From contig JAGQKV010000007.1 of assembly GCA_020429915.1 (NCBI GenBank), positions 26,555-90,554 on the forward strand: a DNA stretch of 64,000 nucleotides. Reading direction: 5' to 3'. Position 1 is the first letter of the stretch; each line of letters starts with the position of its first letter. The stretch comes from Candidatus Omnitrophota bacterium. Lineage in GTDB: Bacteria; Omnitrophota; Gorgyraeia; Zapsychrales; Zapsychraceae. The position numbers and the translations under genes are program-made. Below are positions 53,015 to 60,776 of the stretch, in pieces. The notes below the pieces were generated by a model, which saw only the letters and a program-made list of their open reading frames with translations, was not told the origin of the DNA and ran no database searches.

Positions 53015-55351
53015 ATGTTAAAGAAATTTGTCCTGTACACGTTGAATCATCCCAAGTCCGTGATCATCGCGAGCGTCCTGCTGACGGTCTTGGCCGCGGC
53101 GCAGTTTCCCCGGATCAAGGTGGACACCGATCCGGAGAATATGCTGCCGTCCGACGCGCCGGTCAGGGTCTTTCACCATGCCACCAAGGCCGAATTTGCG
53201 CTTTATGATTTCATCGTGCTGGGAGTCGTCAATGAACGCGACCCGGACGGGGTCTTCAATCCGGCAACGCTGACGACCGTTTATCAGCTCACCAATGATA
53301 TCAAGAATATTGAAGGCGTCATCGCGCATGAAATTATCGCGCCATCGACCAAGGACAATATCGAACAGGCCGATTTGGGCAGTGTGCGCTTTCAGTGGCT
53401 GATGGAATCACCGCCCCGGACCCGCCAGGAGGCGCTGAAGATCCGCGACGAGGCACAGGATCATCCGATGTTTCGCGGCAGTGTCGTCTCCGAAGACGGC
53501 AAGGCGCTGGCCATCTATATCCCCATCGAGAAGAAGGACCTCAGCTACGAAGTGGCGCAGGCCGTACGGGAACTGATCAAGAAGTACCCGGGCGACGAGG
53601 AATTTCATATCACCGGCCTGCCCGTGGCCGAGGACCAGTTCGGTGTGGAGATGTTCAAGCAGATGGCAATCTCCGCACCGCTGGCCGGTCTTATCATCTT
53701 TCTGTTGATGTTGTTTTTCTTCCGTTCGGCCAAGCTGGTGGCCGCGCCGATGATCGTGGCCGTCCTCACGGTGATTATCACTATGGGGCTGCTCATCGGC
53801 TGCGGGTACCCGGTGCACATCATGAGTTCGATGATCCCGATCTTCCTGATGCCGATTGCCGTGCTCGATTCCGTTCATATCCTGAGTGAATTCTTTGACA
53901 AGTATCAGCAGTTTAAGGACCGCCGGGAAACCATTGTGTTCGTGCTGGAGGAGCTGTTCACCCCGATGCTGTTCACCTCGTTGACGTCGGCGGCCGGATT
54001 TTTCTCCTTGTCGTTTTCCCCGATTCCCCCTGTTCAGGTGTTCGGCGTGTTTGTGGCGATCGGCATCGGTCTCGCTTGGGTCCTGACCATGCTGCTTATC
54101 CCGGCCTACATCATGCTGTTGAAGGAAGAAGGCTTTGCCGGTTTCGGACATGTGGAGGCGGATGAGAAACCGCATATGATTGATAAGACGCTGGCCGTGG
54201 TCCGTGATGCCAGCACCGGCGCTTACAAGACCGTGATTATCCTGACCCTCGTTGTGATCGCCGCTTCGGTTTATGGGATCAGCCGGATCCAGGTGAACGA
54301 CAACCCGGTGCGCTGGTTCAATCCGGGCCACCCCATCCGTGTGGCCGACCGGATCCTCAACGCGCATTTTTCCGGGACGTACGAGGCCTACTTGGTGATG
54401 GAGGCGGCGGACAAAGAGGGCGAGGCCTTTCTGCAGCCGGAGATGCTCCGGTATGTTGAGGGTTTGCAGGCGGCGTTGATCGACTCCAAGCTGGTCGGCA
54501 AGACCATGTCGCTGGCCGATATCGTTAAAAAGGTTTATTACGAACTGCTCGGCGGCGACAAGGCCAACAACAAGATCCCCGGCACCAAGGCGGCGGTCGC
54601 GCAGAGCCTTATTTCCTTTGAAAGTTCCCACAAACCGGACGACCTGTGGCATCTGACCACCCCTGACTATCACAAGGCCGTCATTTGGCTGCAGCTGAAG
54701 AGCGGCGATAACAAGGATATGTCCAAGGTTGTCGCGCTGGCCGAAGATTACATGCGCCGCAATCCGCCGCCGTTGGCCGTCTCCCACGACTGGGCCGGTT
54801 TGACCTATATCAATGTGATCTGGCAAAACAACATGGTGATGGGAATGTTGAAGAATTTCCTGGGCTCATTCGTGATCGTCTTCGGGATGATGCTGGTCCT
54901 GTTCCGTTCGCCGCTGAAGGCGATCGTCTCGATGGTCCCGCTGACGGTGACGATCCTCTTCATCTACAGCCTGCTCGGGTTCTTCGGCAAGGACTACGAC
55001 ATGCCCGTGGCGGTGCTCTCGGCGCTGACCTTGGGGTTGTCGATCGATTTCGCGATTCACTTTATCCAGCGAGCCGCCGAAATTCAACAGGCCGAAGGTG
55101 ACTGGATGCGGACGGCCTCGGCCATGTTTCGCGGTCCCGGCCGGGCGATCGTGCGCAACGCGCTGGTGATCGCCATCGGTTTTCTGCCGCTGCTGGCCGC
55201 CCCGCTGATCCCCTACAAGACCGTCGGGTTCTTCATGTTCATGATCATGGCCGTGTCGAGCGTGGCCACGTTGCTCATTATTCCCTCGATTATCTCGGCA
55301 CTGCCGCAGAAGTTCTTTCAGACCAAAAAAGGAGGCGATCATCATGCTTAA
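53015..55351 (+). CDS. RND superfamily (MMPL/SSD-type) exporter
   Basis: A 778-residue protein preceded by TAGGAGG. It has the symmetric RND layout: an N-terminal helix (VIIASVLLTVLAAA), a large periplasmic domain (about 40-215), a five to six helix block (about 220-420), a second periplasmic domain (about 440-610) and a second helix block with VLSALTLGLSIDFAIHF, the conserved GLxxDxxIH of hydrophobe exporters. It belongs to the COG1033-type group linked to lipid or hydrophobic compound export. The next three genes overlap or adjoin it. Confidence 0.9.
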   Translation: MLKKFVLYTLNHPKSVIIASVLLTVLAAAQFPRIKVDTDPENMLPSDAPVRVFHHATKAEFALYDFIVLGVVNERDPDGVFNPATLTTVYQLTNDIKNIEGVIAHEIIAPSTKDNIEQADLGSVRFQWLMESPPRTRQEALKIRDEAQDHPMFRGSVVSEDGKALAIYIPIEKKDLSYEVAQAVRELIKKYPGDEEFHITGLPVAEDQFGVEMFKQMAISAPLAGLIIFLLMLFFFRSAKLVAAPMIVAVLTVIITMGLLIGCGYPVHIMSSMIPIFLMPIAVLDSVHILSEFFDKYQQFKDRRETIVFVLEELFTPMLFTSLTSAAGFFSLSFSPIPPVQVFGVFVAIGIGLAWVLTMLLIPAYIMLLKEEGFAGFGHVEADEKPHMIDKTLAVVRDASTGAYKTVIILTLVVIAASVYGISRIQVNDNPVRWFNPGHPIRVADRILNAHFSGTYEAYLVMEAADKEGEAFLQPEMLRYVEGLQAALIDSKLVGKTMSLADIVKKVYYELLGGDKANNKIPGTKAAVAQSLISFESSHKPDDLWHLTTPDYHKAVIWLQLKSGDNKDMSKVVALAEDYMRRNPPPLAVSHDWAGLTYINVIWQNNMVMGMLKNFLGSFVIVFGMMLVLFRSPLKAIVSMVPLTVTILFIYSLLGFFGKDYDMPVAVLSALTLGLSIDFAIHFIQRAAEIQQAEGDWMRTASAMFRGPGRAIVRNALVIAIGFLPLLAAPLIPYKTVGFFMFMIMAVSSVATLLIIPSIISALPQKFFQTKKGGDHHA

Positions 55352-56132
55352 GAAGATAACAGGATTTGGTTTGGCCGTGCTGTTGGCCGGAGTCCCCCTG
55401 GCCGGCGCCGAACCCACCGTTGACGAAATTATTACAAAGGCCAACAGCGTCGCCTATTATGCCGGCGACGACGGATTGGCCGACGTCACGATGACCATCA
55501 CCGACGCCCAGGGGCGGGAGCGCGTGCGGGAATTCCGGATCCTGCGCTACGACGTCGCTGACCAGGGTGAGCAGAAATTCTTTGTCTACTTCCACAAACC
55601 CGCGGATGTCGCCAAGATGACCTATATGGTTTGGAAACATCCGGGCGCGGACGACGACCGCTGGCTGTATCTGCCGGCGCTCGATCTGGTCAAACGGATC
55701 GCGGCCAGCGACAAGCGTTCGAGTTTTGTGGGTTCCCATTTCGTTTATGAGGACGTCTCCGGCCGCAACATCGACGACGATGTGCACACGCTGGAGGCGA
55801 CGGACGATACCTATTATAAAATGAAAAACATTCCCAAAGACCCCAAGGGTCTGGAGTTCGCGTACTACTTTATCTGGATCGATAAAACGACATTCCTGCC
55901 GATGAAGGCGGAGTACTACGATGAACGGGGCGAGATGATCCGTACGATTACCGCCCTGGAGACGGCAGAAGTGCAAGGCCATCCGACAGTCTTGAAATCG
56001 GAGGTCAAGGATTTGCAACGCAACGGCCGCACACTGATGGAGTTTTCGGGCGTCCGCTACGATGTCGGTCTTAAAGACGACATCTTTGCCGAACGCTATT
56101 TGCGGAGGGCGCCGGTGCAATGGATTCGTTAA
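55344..56132 (+). CDS. Outer membrane lipoprotein-sorting (LolA-like) protein
   Basis: A 262-residue protein overlapping the RND gene by 8 nt, with AAAAGGAGG upstream. Signal peptide LAVLLAGVPLAGAEP. The LolA-like half-barrel is indicated by GLADVTMTITDAQGRER, WLYLPALDLVKRI and GSHFVYEDVSGR, all typical of the predicted outer membrane lipoprotein-sorting family that accompanies RND exporters. It may ferry the exported hydrophobic molecule across the periplasm. Confidence 0.85.
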   Translation: MLKKITGFGLAVLLAGVPLAGAEPTVDEIITKANSVAYYAGDDGLADVTMTITDAQGRERVREFRILRYDVADQGEQKFFVYFHKPADVAKMTYMVWKHPGADDDRWLYLPALDLVKRIAASDKRSSFVGSHFVYEDVSGRNIDDDVHTLEATDDTYYKMKNIPKDPKGLEFAYYFIWIDKTTFLPMKAEYYDERGEMIRTITALETAEVQGHPTVLKSEVKDLQRNGRTLMEFSGVRYDVGLKDDIFAERYLRRAPVQWIR

Positions 56133-57409
56133 CGCGACAAACAGGATGGATCGTCGTGACGGCGGCCGTGATTCTCACGGCGTCGTCCGCGGCCGCGTTG
56201 GAACTTCCCGAGATCCACGGCTTTGCCGAAGCGGACGCGGCCGTCAAACTGGATTCCGGCAACACCAAACATGACGACTACAATCTCATGGAACAACGGA
56301 TTCAGTTGAAGTCGACCGCTTTTATCTCCGGCGACAATTACTTGGCCGAGAAAGGCGGGATCTTCAACTTCAAAGGCGATTTTACCGTCGATGAGTACTT
56401 CGGCGGCAAGACCGGTTTCGAACTGCGCGAACTTAATCTCGGACTGACCCCTCTGGATATTGTCGACGTGAAGGCCGGCCGCCAGGTCCTGACTTGGGGC
56501 ACCGGGGACTATCTCTTTATCAATGATCTGTTTCCCAAAGACTACGTGTCGTTTTTCGCCGGCCGCGACGATGAATATCTCAAGAAACCGTCGGACGCGT
56601 TGCGGGTCTCTGTATATCCGTCATGGGGGAACCTCGATGCCGTGGTTATGGCGTTCGCGCCGAATACGACGGCGGCAGGCGACAGGCTGACATTCTTCGA
56701 TCCGCTGCAGGGCGGCATCGCCGGGCGGGAATCGGAGCGGAAGCTGCTCGAGCCGGCGCGCCAGGCCGACAATCTTGAGTACGCGTTGCGTTACTACCGC
56801 AATATCGGCAGCCATGAGCTGGCCCTGTATTACTTCCGCGGATTCGACAAGAATCCCACCAGTTTCAAGAGCATCTCCGAACGTCAGCTTTTCTACCGGC
56901 GCCTGGACGTCTACGGCTGGAGCCTGCGCGGTCCGGTGGCCGGCGGGATCGGCAACGCGGAGTTCGGATGCGCCCGTTCCCGGGAAGACACCGACGGCAC
57001 GGACCGATTGATCGAAAATTCACAGCTGAAGGTACTCGCCGGCTACAGCAAGGACCTGGGCAACGACCTTAAGATCGGTGTGCAGTACCAGTTCGAAAAA
57101 CGGCTCGACTATGCGGCTTATACCGCGGCGTTACTGCCGGGTGACCTGCTTCTTGACGAATACCGGCATCTTGTGACGCAACGGATCACTAAACAGTTTT
57201 TGAATCAGACCCTGACGTTGTCCCTGTTTAACTTTTACTCGCCCTCGGATAAGGACGGTTATATCCGGCCCGTTGCCAGTTATGACTGGACCGACCAGTG
57301 GAAGGTGACGCTGGGCGCGAATATCCCGTGGGGAGATGACGATTACACCGAGTTCGGTCAGATGAAGGAAAACAAAAATATTTATGTGCGGGTCCGGTAC
57401 AGTTTTTGA
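56120..57409 (+). CDS. Outer membrane beta-barrel protein (DUF1302-like)
   Basis: A 429-residue protein overlapping the LolA-like gene by 13 nt. A signal peptide (ILTASSAAALE) precedes alternating beta-strand sequence throughout, and the last residues VRVRYSF end with the C-terminal phenylalanine used for barrel insertion. VKAGRQVLTWGTGDYLFINDLFP is typical of DUF1302-type barrels that pair with RND/LolA-like genes. Probably the outer membrane exit of the exporter system. Confidence 0.8.
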   Translation: MDSLTRQTGWIVVTAAVILTASSAAALELPEIHGFAEADAAVKLDSGNTKHDDYNLMEQRIQLKSTAFISGDNYLAEKGGIFNFKGDFTVDEYFGGKTGFELRELNLGLTPLDIVDVKAGRQVLTWGTGDYLFINDLFPKDYVSFFAGRDDEYLKKPSDALRVSVYPSWGNLDAVVMAFAPNTTAAGDRLTFFDPLQGGIAGRESERKLLEPARQADNLEYALRYYRNIGSHELALYYFRGFDKNPTSFKSISERQLFYRRLDVYGWSLRGPVAGGIGNAEFGCARSREDTDGTDRLIENSQLKVLAGYSKDLGNDLKIGVQYQFEKRLDYAAYTAALLPGDLLLDEYRHLVTQRITKQFLNQTLTLSLFNFYSPSDKDGYIRPVASYDWTDQWKVTLGANIPWGDDDYTEFGQMKENKNIYVRVRYSF

Positions 57410-57436
57410 CAACCGGCCCGCGGGGAGGGTGAGAAA

Positions 57437-57616
57437 ATGGAGAGAACATTACGCGGTATTGCGGGAGGATTTGTCCTGGCCAGCCTGTTGCTGGCGCATT
57501 GGGTCCATCCCGGGTGGTTGTGGTTCACGGCCTTTGTGGGGCTGAACCTGTTTCAGTCCGCCTTTACCAACTGGTGCCCGATGATGTGGATCCTGCAAAA
57601 GGCCGGCTTGCATTAA
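57437..57616 (+). CDS. YgaP-like (DUF2892) two-helix membrane protein
   Basis: A 59-residue protein, ATG at 57437 with GGGAGGG upstream. Two helices, LRGIAGGFVLASLLLAH and WLWFTAFVGLNLFQSAF, with the family motif NWCPMMWIL. In other bacteria this domain is fused to, or sits beside, rhodanese genes; no rhodanese is present here. It ends the RND operon, 28 bp after the barrel gene. The ArsR regulator at the operon start would also fit a sulfur- or metal-responsive role. Confidence 0.85.
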   Translation: MERTLRGIAGGFVLASLLLAHWVHPGWLWFTAFVGLNLFQSAFTNWCPMMWILQKAGLH

Positions 57617-57666
57617 CAGGCTCCGGCCGGAAGCGGGTTTTCCGGCAAAAACGCAGCACAGATAAC

Positions 57667-57700
57667 TTGACCGAACGGTCAAATTGTGCTATTGTAGCAC
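57667..57700 (+). promoter_or_regulatory. Promoter with TetR-type operator plus a second palindrome
   Basis: The TTGACCG-aa-CGGTCAA palindrome (57667-57682) contains the -35 (TTGACC). Seventeen nt later comes TATTGT (57690-57695), with TGC in front. The -10 lies in a second perfect dyad, GTGCTA-ttg-TAGCAC (57686-57700). Repressor binding at either dyad would block polymerase. Confidence 0.7.
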
Positions 57701-57775
57701 ATGATTGAAGCCCGCCCTTCGCGGCGGGGAGAAAAAGGGTCTCACCAGCCCGACATATTTTTTTTGCCTATTAAT

Positions 57776-57791
57776 TTGACCGAACGGTCAA
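57776..57791 (+). promoter_or_regulatory. Second identical TetR-type operator
   Basis: The same 16-bp palindrome as at 57667-57682, 109 bp downstream and just before the AAGGAG of the gene at 57809. It could act as a roadblock or as a DNA-looping partner. No TetR gene lies in the window. The leader 57703-57775 between the two sites shows no supported gene. Confidence 0.7.
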
Positions 57792-57808
57792 GGATAAGGA
57801 GTCCTGTT

Positions 57809-58027
57809 ATGAGAATCCAAACCCCCGAAATGAATCATCGCCCCGCAACCCGTGTTAGTACAGGGGATGTCAATCTGGCCCCCCTGAAAATCACTGCGCT
57901 GATCTACCTGAGGGAAGCGCGTATCAATGAGGAATATGAAAACATGACCGAGCTGGTCCGCTATGCCCGTCAGTTCGGTGCGGATCGGCGCGAAATCGCG
58001 GACGCGTTAAACGCGGTCCGCGTCTGA
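57809..58027 (+). CDS. Small protein of unknown function, first gene of the stress operon
   Basis: A 72-residue protein from the ATG at 57809 (AAGGAG upstream); the longer frame would read through the operator. It has no signal peptide or membrane segment. The C-terminal two thirds look helical (ITALIYLREARINEEYENMTELVRYARQFG). No family recognised. It is the gene directly behind the second operator. Confidence 0.65.
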   Translation: MRIQTPEMNHRPATRVSTGDVNLAPLKITALIYLREARINEEYENMTELVRYARQFGADRREIADALNAVRV

Positions 58028-58038
58028 AGGAGGCGCAT

Positions 58039-58305
58039 ATGCAAACGGCAACATATCTCATCCCGGTCCTTACTCTGTTATACGTTCTGATCCACCCGGC
58101 CGTCGCGCACGCCCGGCCCGCGCCGAATCCGTTCCGGCGGGACGCGAACCCGCACCGGCTGATCCGCAGCCTGTTGCGTGAAGCTTATTGGACCACAGAC
58201 CATTCGTTTAAAACCAGAGACAACCGCTGGATTATCAACCGACAGTTGGTATCCGGAAAGGAGGGCGAAAATGAGCGCCTTAATACAATCCGTCAACACG
58301 GATAA
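58039..58305 (+). CDS. Small secreted basic protein of unknown function
   Basis: An 88-residue protein 11 bp after the previous gene with GAAGGAGG. The signal peptide (TYLIPVLTLLYVLIHPAVAHA) is followed by a short basic region rich in R, N and P. It overlaps the thioredoxin gene start by 35 nt. No family recognised; its small size and position in a stress operon are its only clues. Confidence 0.6.
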   Translation: MQTATYLIPVLTLLYVLIHPAVAHARPAPNPFRRDANPHRLIRSLLREAYWTTDHSFKTRDNRWIINRQLVSGKEGENERLNTIRQHG

Positions 58306-58603
58306 CTTCGAAAGCAAGATCCTGCGCGCGCCGGCCGCGACCCTGGTCGACTTTTGGGCCGAATGGTGCGCCCCGTGCCGGGCGCAGAATCCCATCCTCG
58401 AAGAATTGGCCGACGAGTGGGAAGGCAAAGTCCGCATCGCCAAGGTCAATGTCGACGACGACCCCGAACTGGCGTCACGGTACAACATCATGAGCATACC
58501 GACCATCATCCTGTTTCGCGACGGCCGTGCCGTCCGCCAGGTAACCGGCGTGCAGTCCGCTGCTCAGCTTCGCGCGCTGCTTGCCGTCAGCAACCTCAAT
58601 TAA
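58271..58603 (+). CDS. Thioredoxin
   Basis: A 110-residue protein with AAAGGAGG upstream of ATG 58271. VDFWAEWCAPCR is the active site, here WCAPC rather than the WCGPC of housekeeping thioredoxins. The cis-proline is in MSIPTIILF. No signal peptide, so cytosolic. Its start lies inside the secreted-protein gene, and a Deg protease follows 10 bp later, so the four genes form one operon. Confidence 0.93.
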   Translation: MSALIQSVNTDNFESKILRAPAATLVDFWAEWCAPCRAQNPILEELADEWEGKVRIAKVNVDDDPELASRYNIMSIPTIILFRDGRAVRQVTGVQSAAQLRALLAVSNLN

Positions 58604-58613
58604 GGAGGTGACT

Positions 58614-59645
58614 ATGCAACCGAACTGGGAATTCTTGAATCAACATCCGAATACGCGGCCGCATGATGTGCCGCGCAAACCGGCTGCCAAAAAAACGCCG
58701 GTAAATGACGATAATCTGCTCGATGCGTACTCCCGTGCCGTTATTGATGTGGTCGACCGGACCGGACCGGCCGTGGTCAGTATCAATGTCGGCTGGCAAA
58801 TTCAGGAACACGGGATGCAGCAAGGCGGTTCCGGGTCCGGTGTGGTGTTTACGCTCGACGGATACATCCTCACCAACAGCCACGTAGTCCACAACACCAC
58901 CGATTTGATGGTGATGTTGAACAACGGTGATGTCTATGAAGCCGAGGTGATCGGCGATGATCCGGCCACGGACCTCGCGGTGATCCGCGTCCCGGAGGCC
59001 GGTCTGCCGTACGCACCGATCGGCGATTCCCAGGATCTGCGGGTCGGACAGCTGGCGATCGCCATCGGCAATCCGTTGGGGTTCGAATCGACCGTGTCGA
59101 CCGGCGTGGTGAGCGCGACCAACCGCCACCTGCGGACCAAAAACGGGCGCCTGATGGAGAATATCGTTCAGCATACCGCGCCGCTCAACCCGGGGAATTC
59201 CGGCGGGCCGTTGGTGAATTCCCGGGCCGAGGTGATCGGCATCAACGTGGCGATCATCTTCCGCGCCCAGGGATTGAGTTTCGCGATCCCGGCCAACACC
59301 GCCAAGTGGGTGGCCCAGCAGATCCTGCTGCACGGACGTGTGCGGCGCGGGTATCTCGGCATCGCGGGGCGTCAGATGCCGCTGTCCGATGAACTGCGGC
59401 GCAGTCAGGGATTAAGCAACTCCAGCGGCGTGCTGGTCGAACACGTCGAGCCGAACTCGCCGGCCCACCGGGCCGGGCTGGATGTGGCGGACGTGATCGT
59501 CAACGCCAACGAACGGGTCATCGCCAATGTGGATGATCTTCATCACTTCCTCGCGCAATGGCCGCTCGGCCAACGGTTTCAGCTGACGATCCTGCGGGAC
59601 CGCGAACTGATGGGGCTGCCCATCGTGCCGACCGAGGCCTTGTGA
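58614..59645 (+). CDS. Cytosolic Deg/HtrA-like serine protease
   Basis: A 343-residue protein with TAAGGAGG upstream. The triad is complete: H in TNSHVV (about 90), D in PATDLAVI (about 120), S in NPGNSGGP (about 198). One PDZ domain follows (GVLVEHVEPNSPAHRAGLDVADVIV). The N-terminus is polar with no signal peptide or anchor, so unlike the Deg at 17486 it should work in the cytoplasm. It ends the TetR-operator operon and is followed by a terminator. Confidence 0.9.
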   Translation: MQPNWEFLNQHPNTRPHDVPRKPAAKKTPVNDDNLLDAYSRAVIDVVDRTGPAVVSINVGWQIQEHGMQQGGSGSGVVFTLDGYILTNSHVVHNTTDLMVMLNNGDVYEAEVIGDDPATDLAVIRVPEAGLPYAPIGDSQDLRVGQLAIAIGNPLGFESTVSTGVVSATNRHLRTKNGRLMENIVQHTAPLNPGNSGGPLVNSRAEVIGINVAIIFRAQGLSFAIPANTAKWVAQQILLHGRVRRGYLGIAGRQMPLSDELRRSQGLSNSSGVLVEHVEPNSPAHRAGLDVADVIVNANERVIANVDDLHHFLAQWPLGQRFQLTILRDRELMGLPIVPTEAL

Positions 59646-59651
59646 TTCATT

Positions 59652-59698
59652 CCCCGGAGGATGCGGCCGGATACCGGCCGTGTCTCCGGGGATATCTT
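59652..59698 (+). terminator. Intrinsic terminator of the thioredoxin-Deg operon
   Basis: CCCCGGAG (59652-59659) pairs with CTCCGGGG (59684-59691). An inner CGGCCGG/CCGGCCG stem and ATATCTTTTT follow. Confidence 0.88.
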
Positions 59699-59710
59699 TT
59701 TCGTTCGCTT

Positions 59711-59719
59711 GTGCTATAA
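59711..59719 (+). promoter_or_regulatory. Extended -10 promoter of the cytosolic peroxiredoxin-like gene
   Basis: TGC followed by a perfect TATAAT (59714-59719), 54 nt upstream of the ATG at 59774. No clear -35. Confidence 0.6.
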
Positions 59720-59773
59720 TCGGACAATGCTCTCCGCCAAGCGGCAGGCACTATCAATGTACCGGAATGTTTC

Positions 59774-60436
59774 ATGTCCTTAACCTTTCTCAACGAAATC
59801 GCCAATCTTAAAAAGAAGGCCTTCGACGCCTACACGCGCGAAACGGTCGAAGAGCTCATCCAGGTCACCAATGAAATGGCCGAGCAGAGCCTGGCCAAGA
59901 CGACCATCCGCGAGGGCGATCGCATCCCGTCGTTTGAATTGAAAGACGCCACCGGGGACCTTATCCGCAGCAGCGACTTGCTGAACCGGGGACCGCTGGT
60001 GATCAGTTTTTATCGCGGCGGCTGGTGTCCGTTTTGTTCGCTGGAATTGAAGTTTCTGCAGAAGATATATCCGCAGGTGCGCGAGTGCGGCGCGGACATC
60101 GTGGCCATATCGCCGGAGCTGCAGGAATACTCCCATAAGACCAAGACCGACAACGGCCTGCAGTTTTACGTCCTGAGTGATGTGGATAATACGGTCTCCA
60201 AGAAGTTCGGGTTGATCTTTACGCTGATCAAGCACATCGCCAACATCTACCGCATCAACTTCGACCTGGACCTGAAGGCGATCAACGGCAACGAGGATTA
60301 CGAATTTCCGGTCCCGGCCACCTATGTGGTGAAACCCGACGGCCTTATCCACTATGCGTTTATCGATGTGGACTACACCAAGCGGCTGGAGCCGGAGGTT
60401 TTGTTGAGCAAATTGGCGGAGATTTCGTGCGCATAG
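59774..60436 (+). CDS. Cytosolic peroxiredoxin-like (AhpC/TSA fold) protein
   Basis: A 220-residue protein without a signal peptide. A helical N-terminal extension (1-50) leads to GDRIPSFELKDATGD and the active site FYRGGWCPFC. VPATYVVKPDGLIHYAFIDVDYTKR supports the family. It shares the CxxC-type motif and C-terminal DVDYTKR/DEDYTKR with the exported paralogue at 13180-13800, so the two probably serve the same chemistry in different compartments. Confidence 0.85.
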   Translation: MSLTFLNEIANLKKKAFDAYTRETVEELIQVTNEMAEQSLAKTTIREGDRIPSFELKDATGDLIRSSDLLNRGPLVISFYRGGWCPFCSLELKFLQKIYPQVRECGADIVAISPELQEYSHKTKTDNGLQFYVLSDVDNTVSKKFGLIFTLIKHIANIYRINFDLDLKAINGNEDYEFPVPATYVVKPDGLIHYAFIDVDYTKRLEPEVLLSKLAEISCA

Positions 60437-60484
60437 GCCCCGGTCTATCGCTTCCGGCAGGTATATGCCGGCCAATCTCCGAAT

Positions 60485-60513
60485 TTGACATTTACCTCCG
60501 GTTAGGGTATATT
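60485..60513 (+). promoter_or_regulatory. Strong sigma-70-type promoter of a candidate small RNA or leader
   Basis: Perfect TTGACA (60485-60490), 17-nt spacer, TATATT (60508-60513). Confidence 0.7.
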
Positions 60514-60519
60514 ATTGAA

Positions 60520-60603
60520 GTTCCTGAGGCGGCAAAGAAGCCGTCGCACCAGGGTAATGAAGCCCAACGAATAATACTAAAACTATTCGTTGGGCTTTTT
60601 TTA
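60520..60603 (+). ncRNA. Candidate small RNA (about 84 nt) or attenuator leader
   Basis: Transcription from the 60485 promoter would begin near 60520. A first stem GGCGGC/GCCGTC is followed by a perfect 14-bp intrinsic terminator: AAGCCCAACGAATA (60560-60573) pairs with TATTCGTTGGGCTT (60584-60597), then T. There is no reading frame of note. It is either a stand-alone sRNA or a terminated leader of the ATP-grasp gene at 60777. I do not recognise a known riboswitch core. Confidence 0.55.
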
Positions 60604-60633
60604 TTCCCGCAGGAGTGCAGATAAATGCATGCG

Positions 60634-60745
60634 GGGATTGGTGATTAGGGATTTGGGGATGGACCGTTACTTCAGGAAATATTCCGACCCAAGCCCCCAG
60701 ATGAGTACGCTTGGTCTGAACCCCCTATCTCCAATCCCAAATTAC
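60634..60745. repeat. Heptamer-armed palindrome, locus D
   Basis: Left arm GGGATTG, GTGATTA, GGGATTT (60634-60654), then GGGGATGGACCG, which resembles the locus B flank. Right arm CTATCTC, CAATCCC, AAATTAC (60725-60745), in phase on the minus strand as GTAATTT, GGGATTG, GAGATAG. It ends 31 bp before the ATP-grasp gene. Confidence 0.7.
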
Positions 60746-60776
60746 TAACAGGACCACCAACCAATTTGTACGCAAA

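Noticed and set aside
57703-57808. N-terminal extension of the 57809 gene to 57701
   Set aside because: It would translate through the second operator and lacks a ribosome binding site; the ATG at 57809 has AAGGAG.
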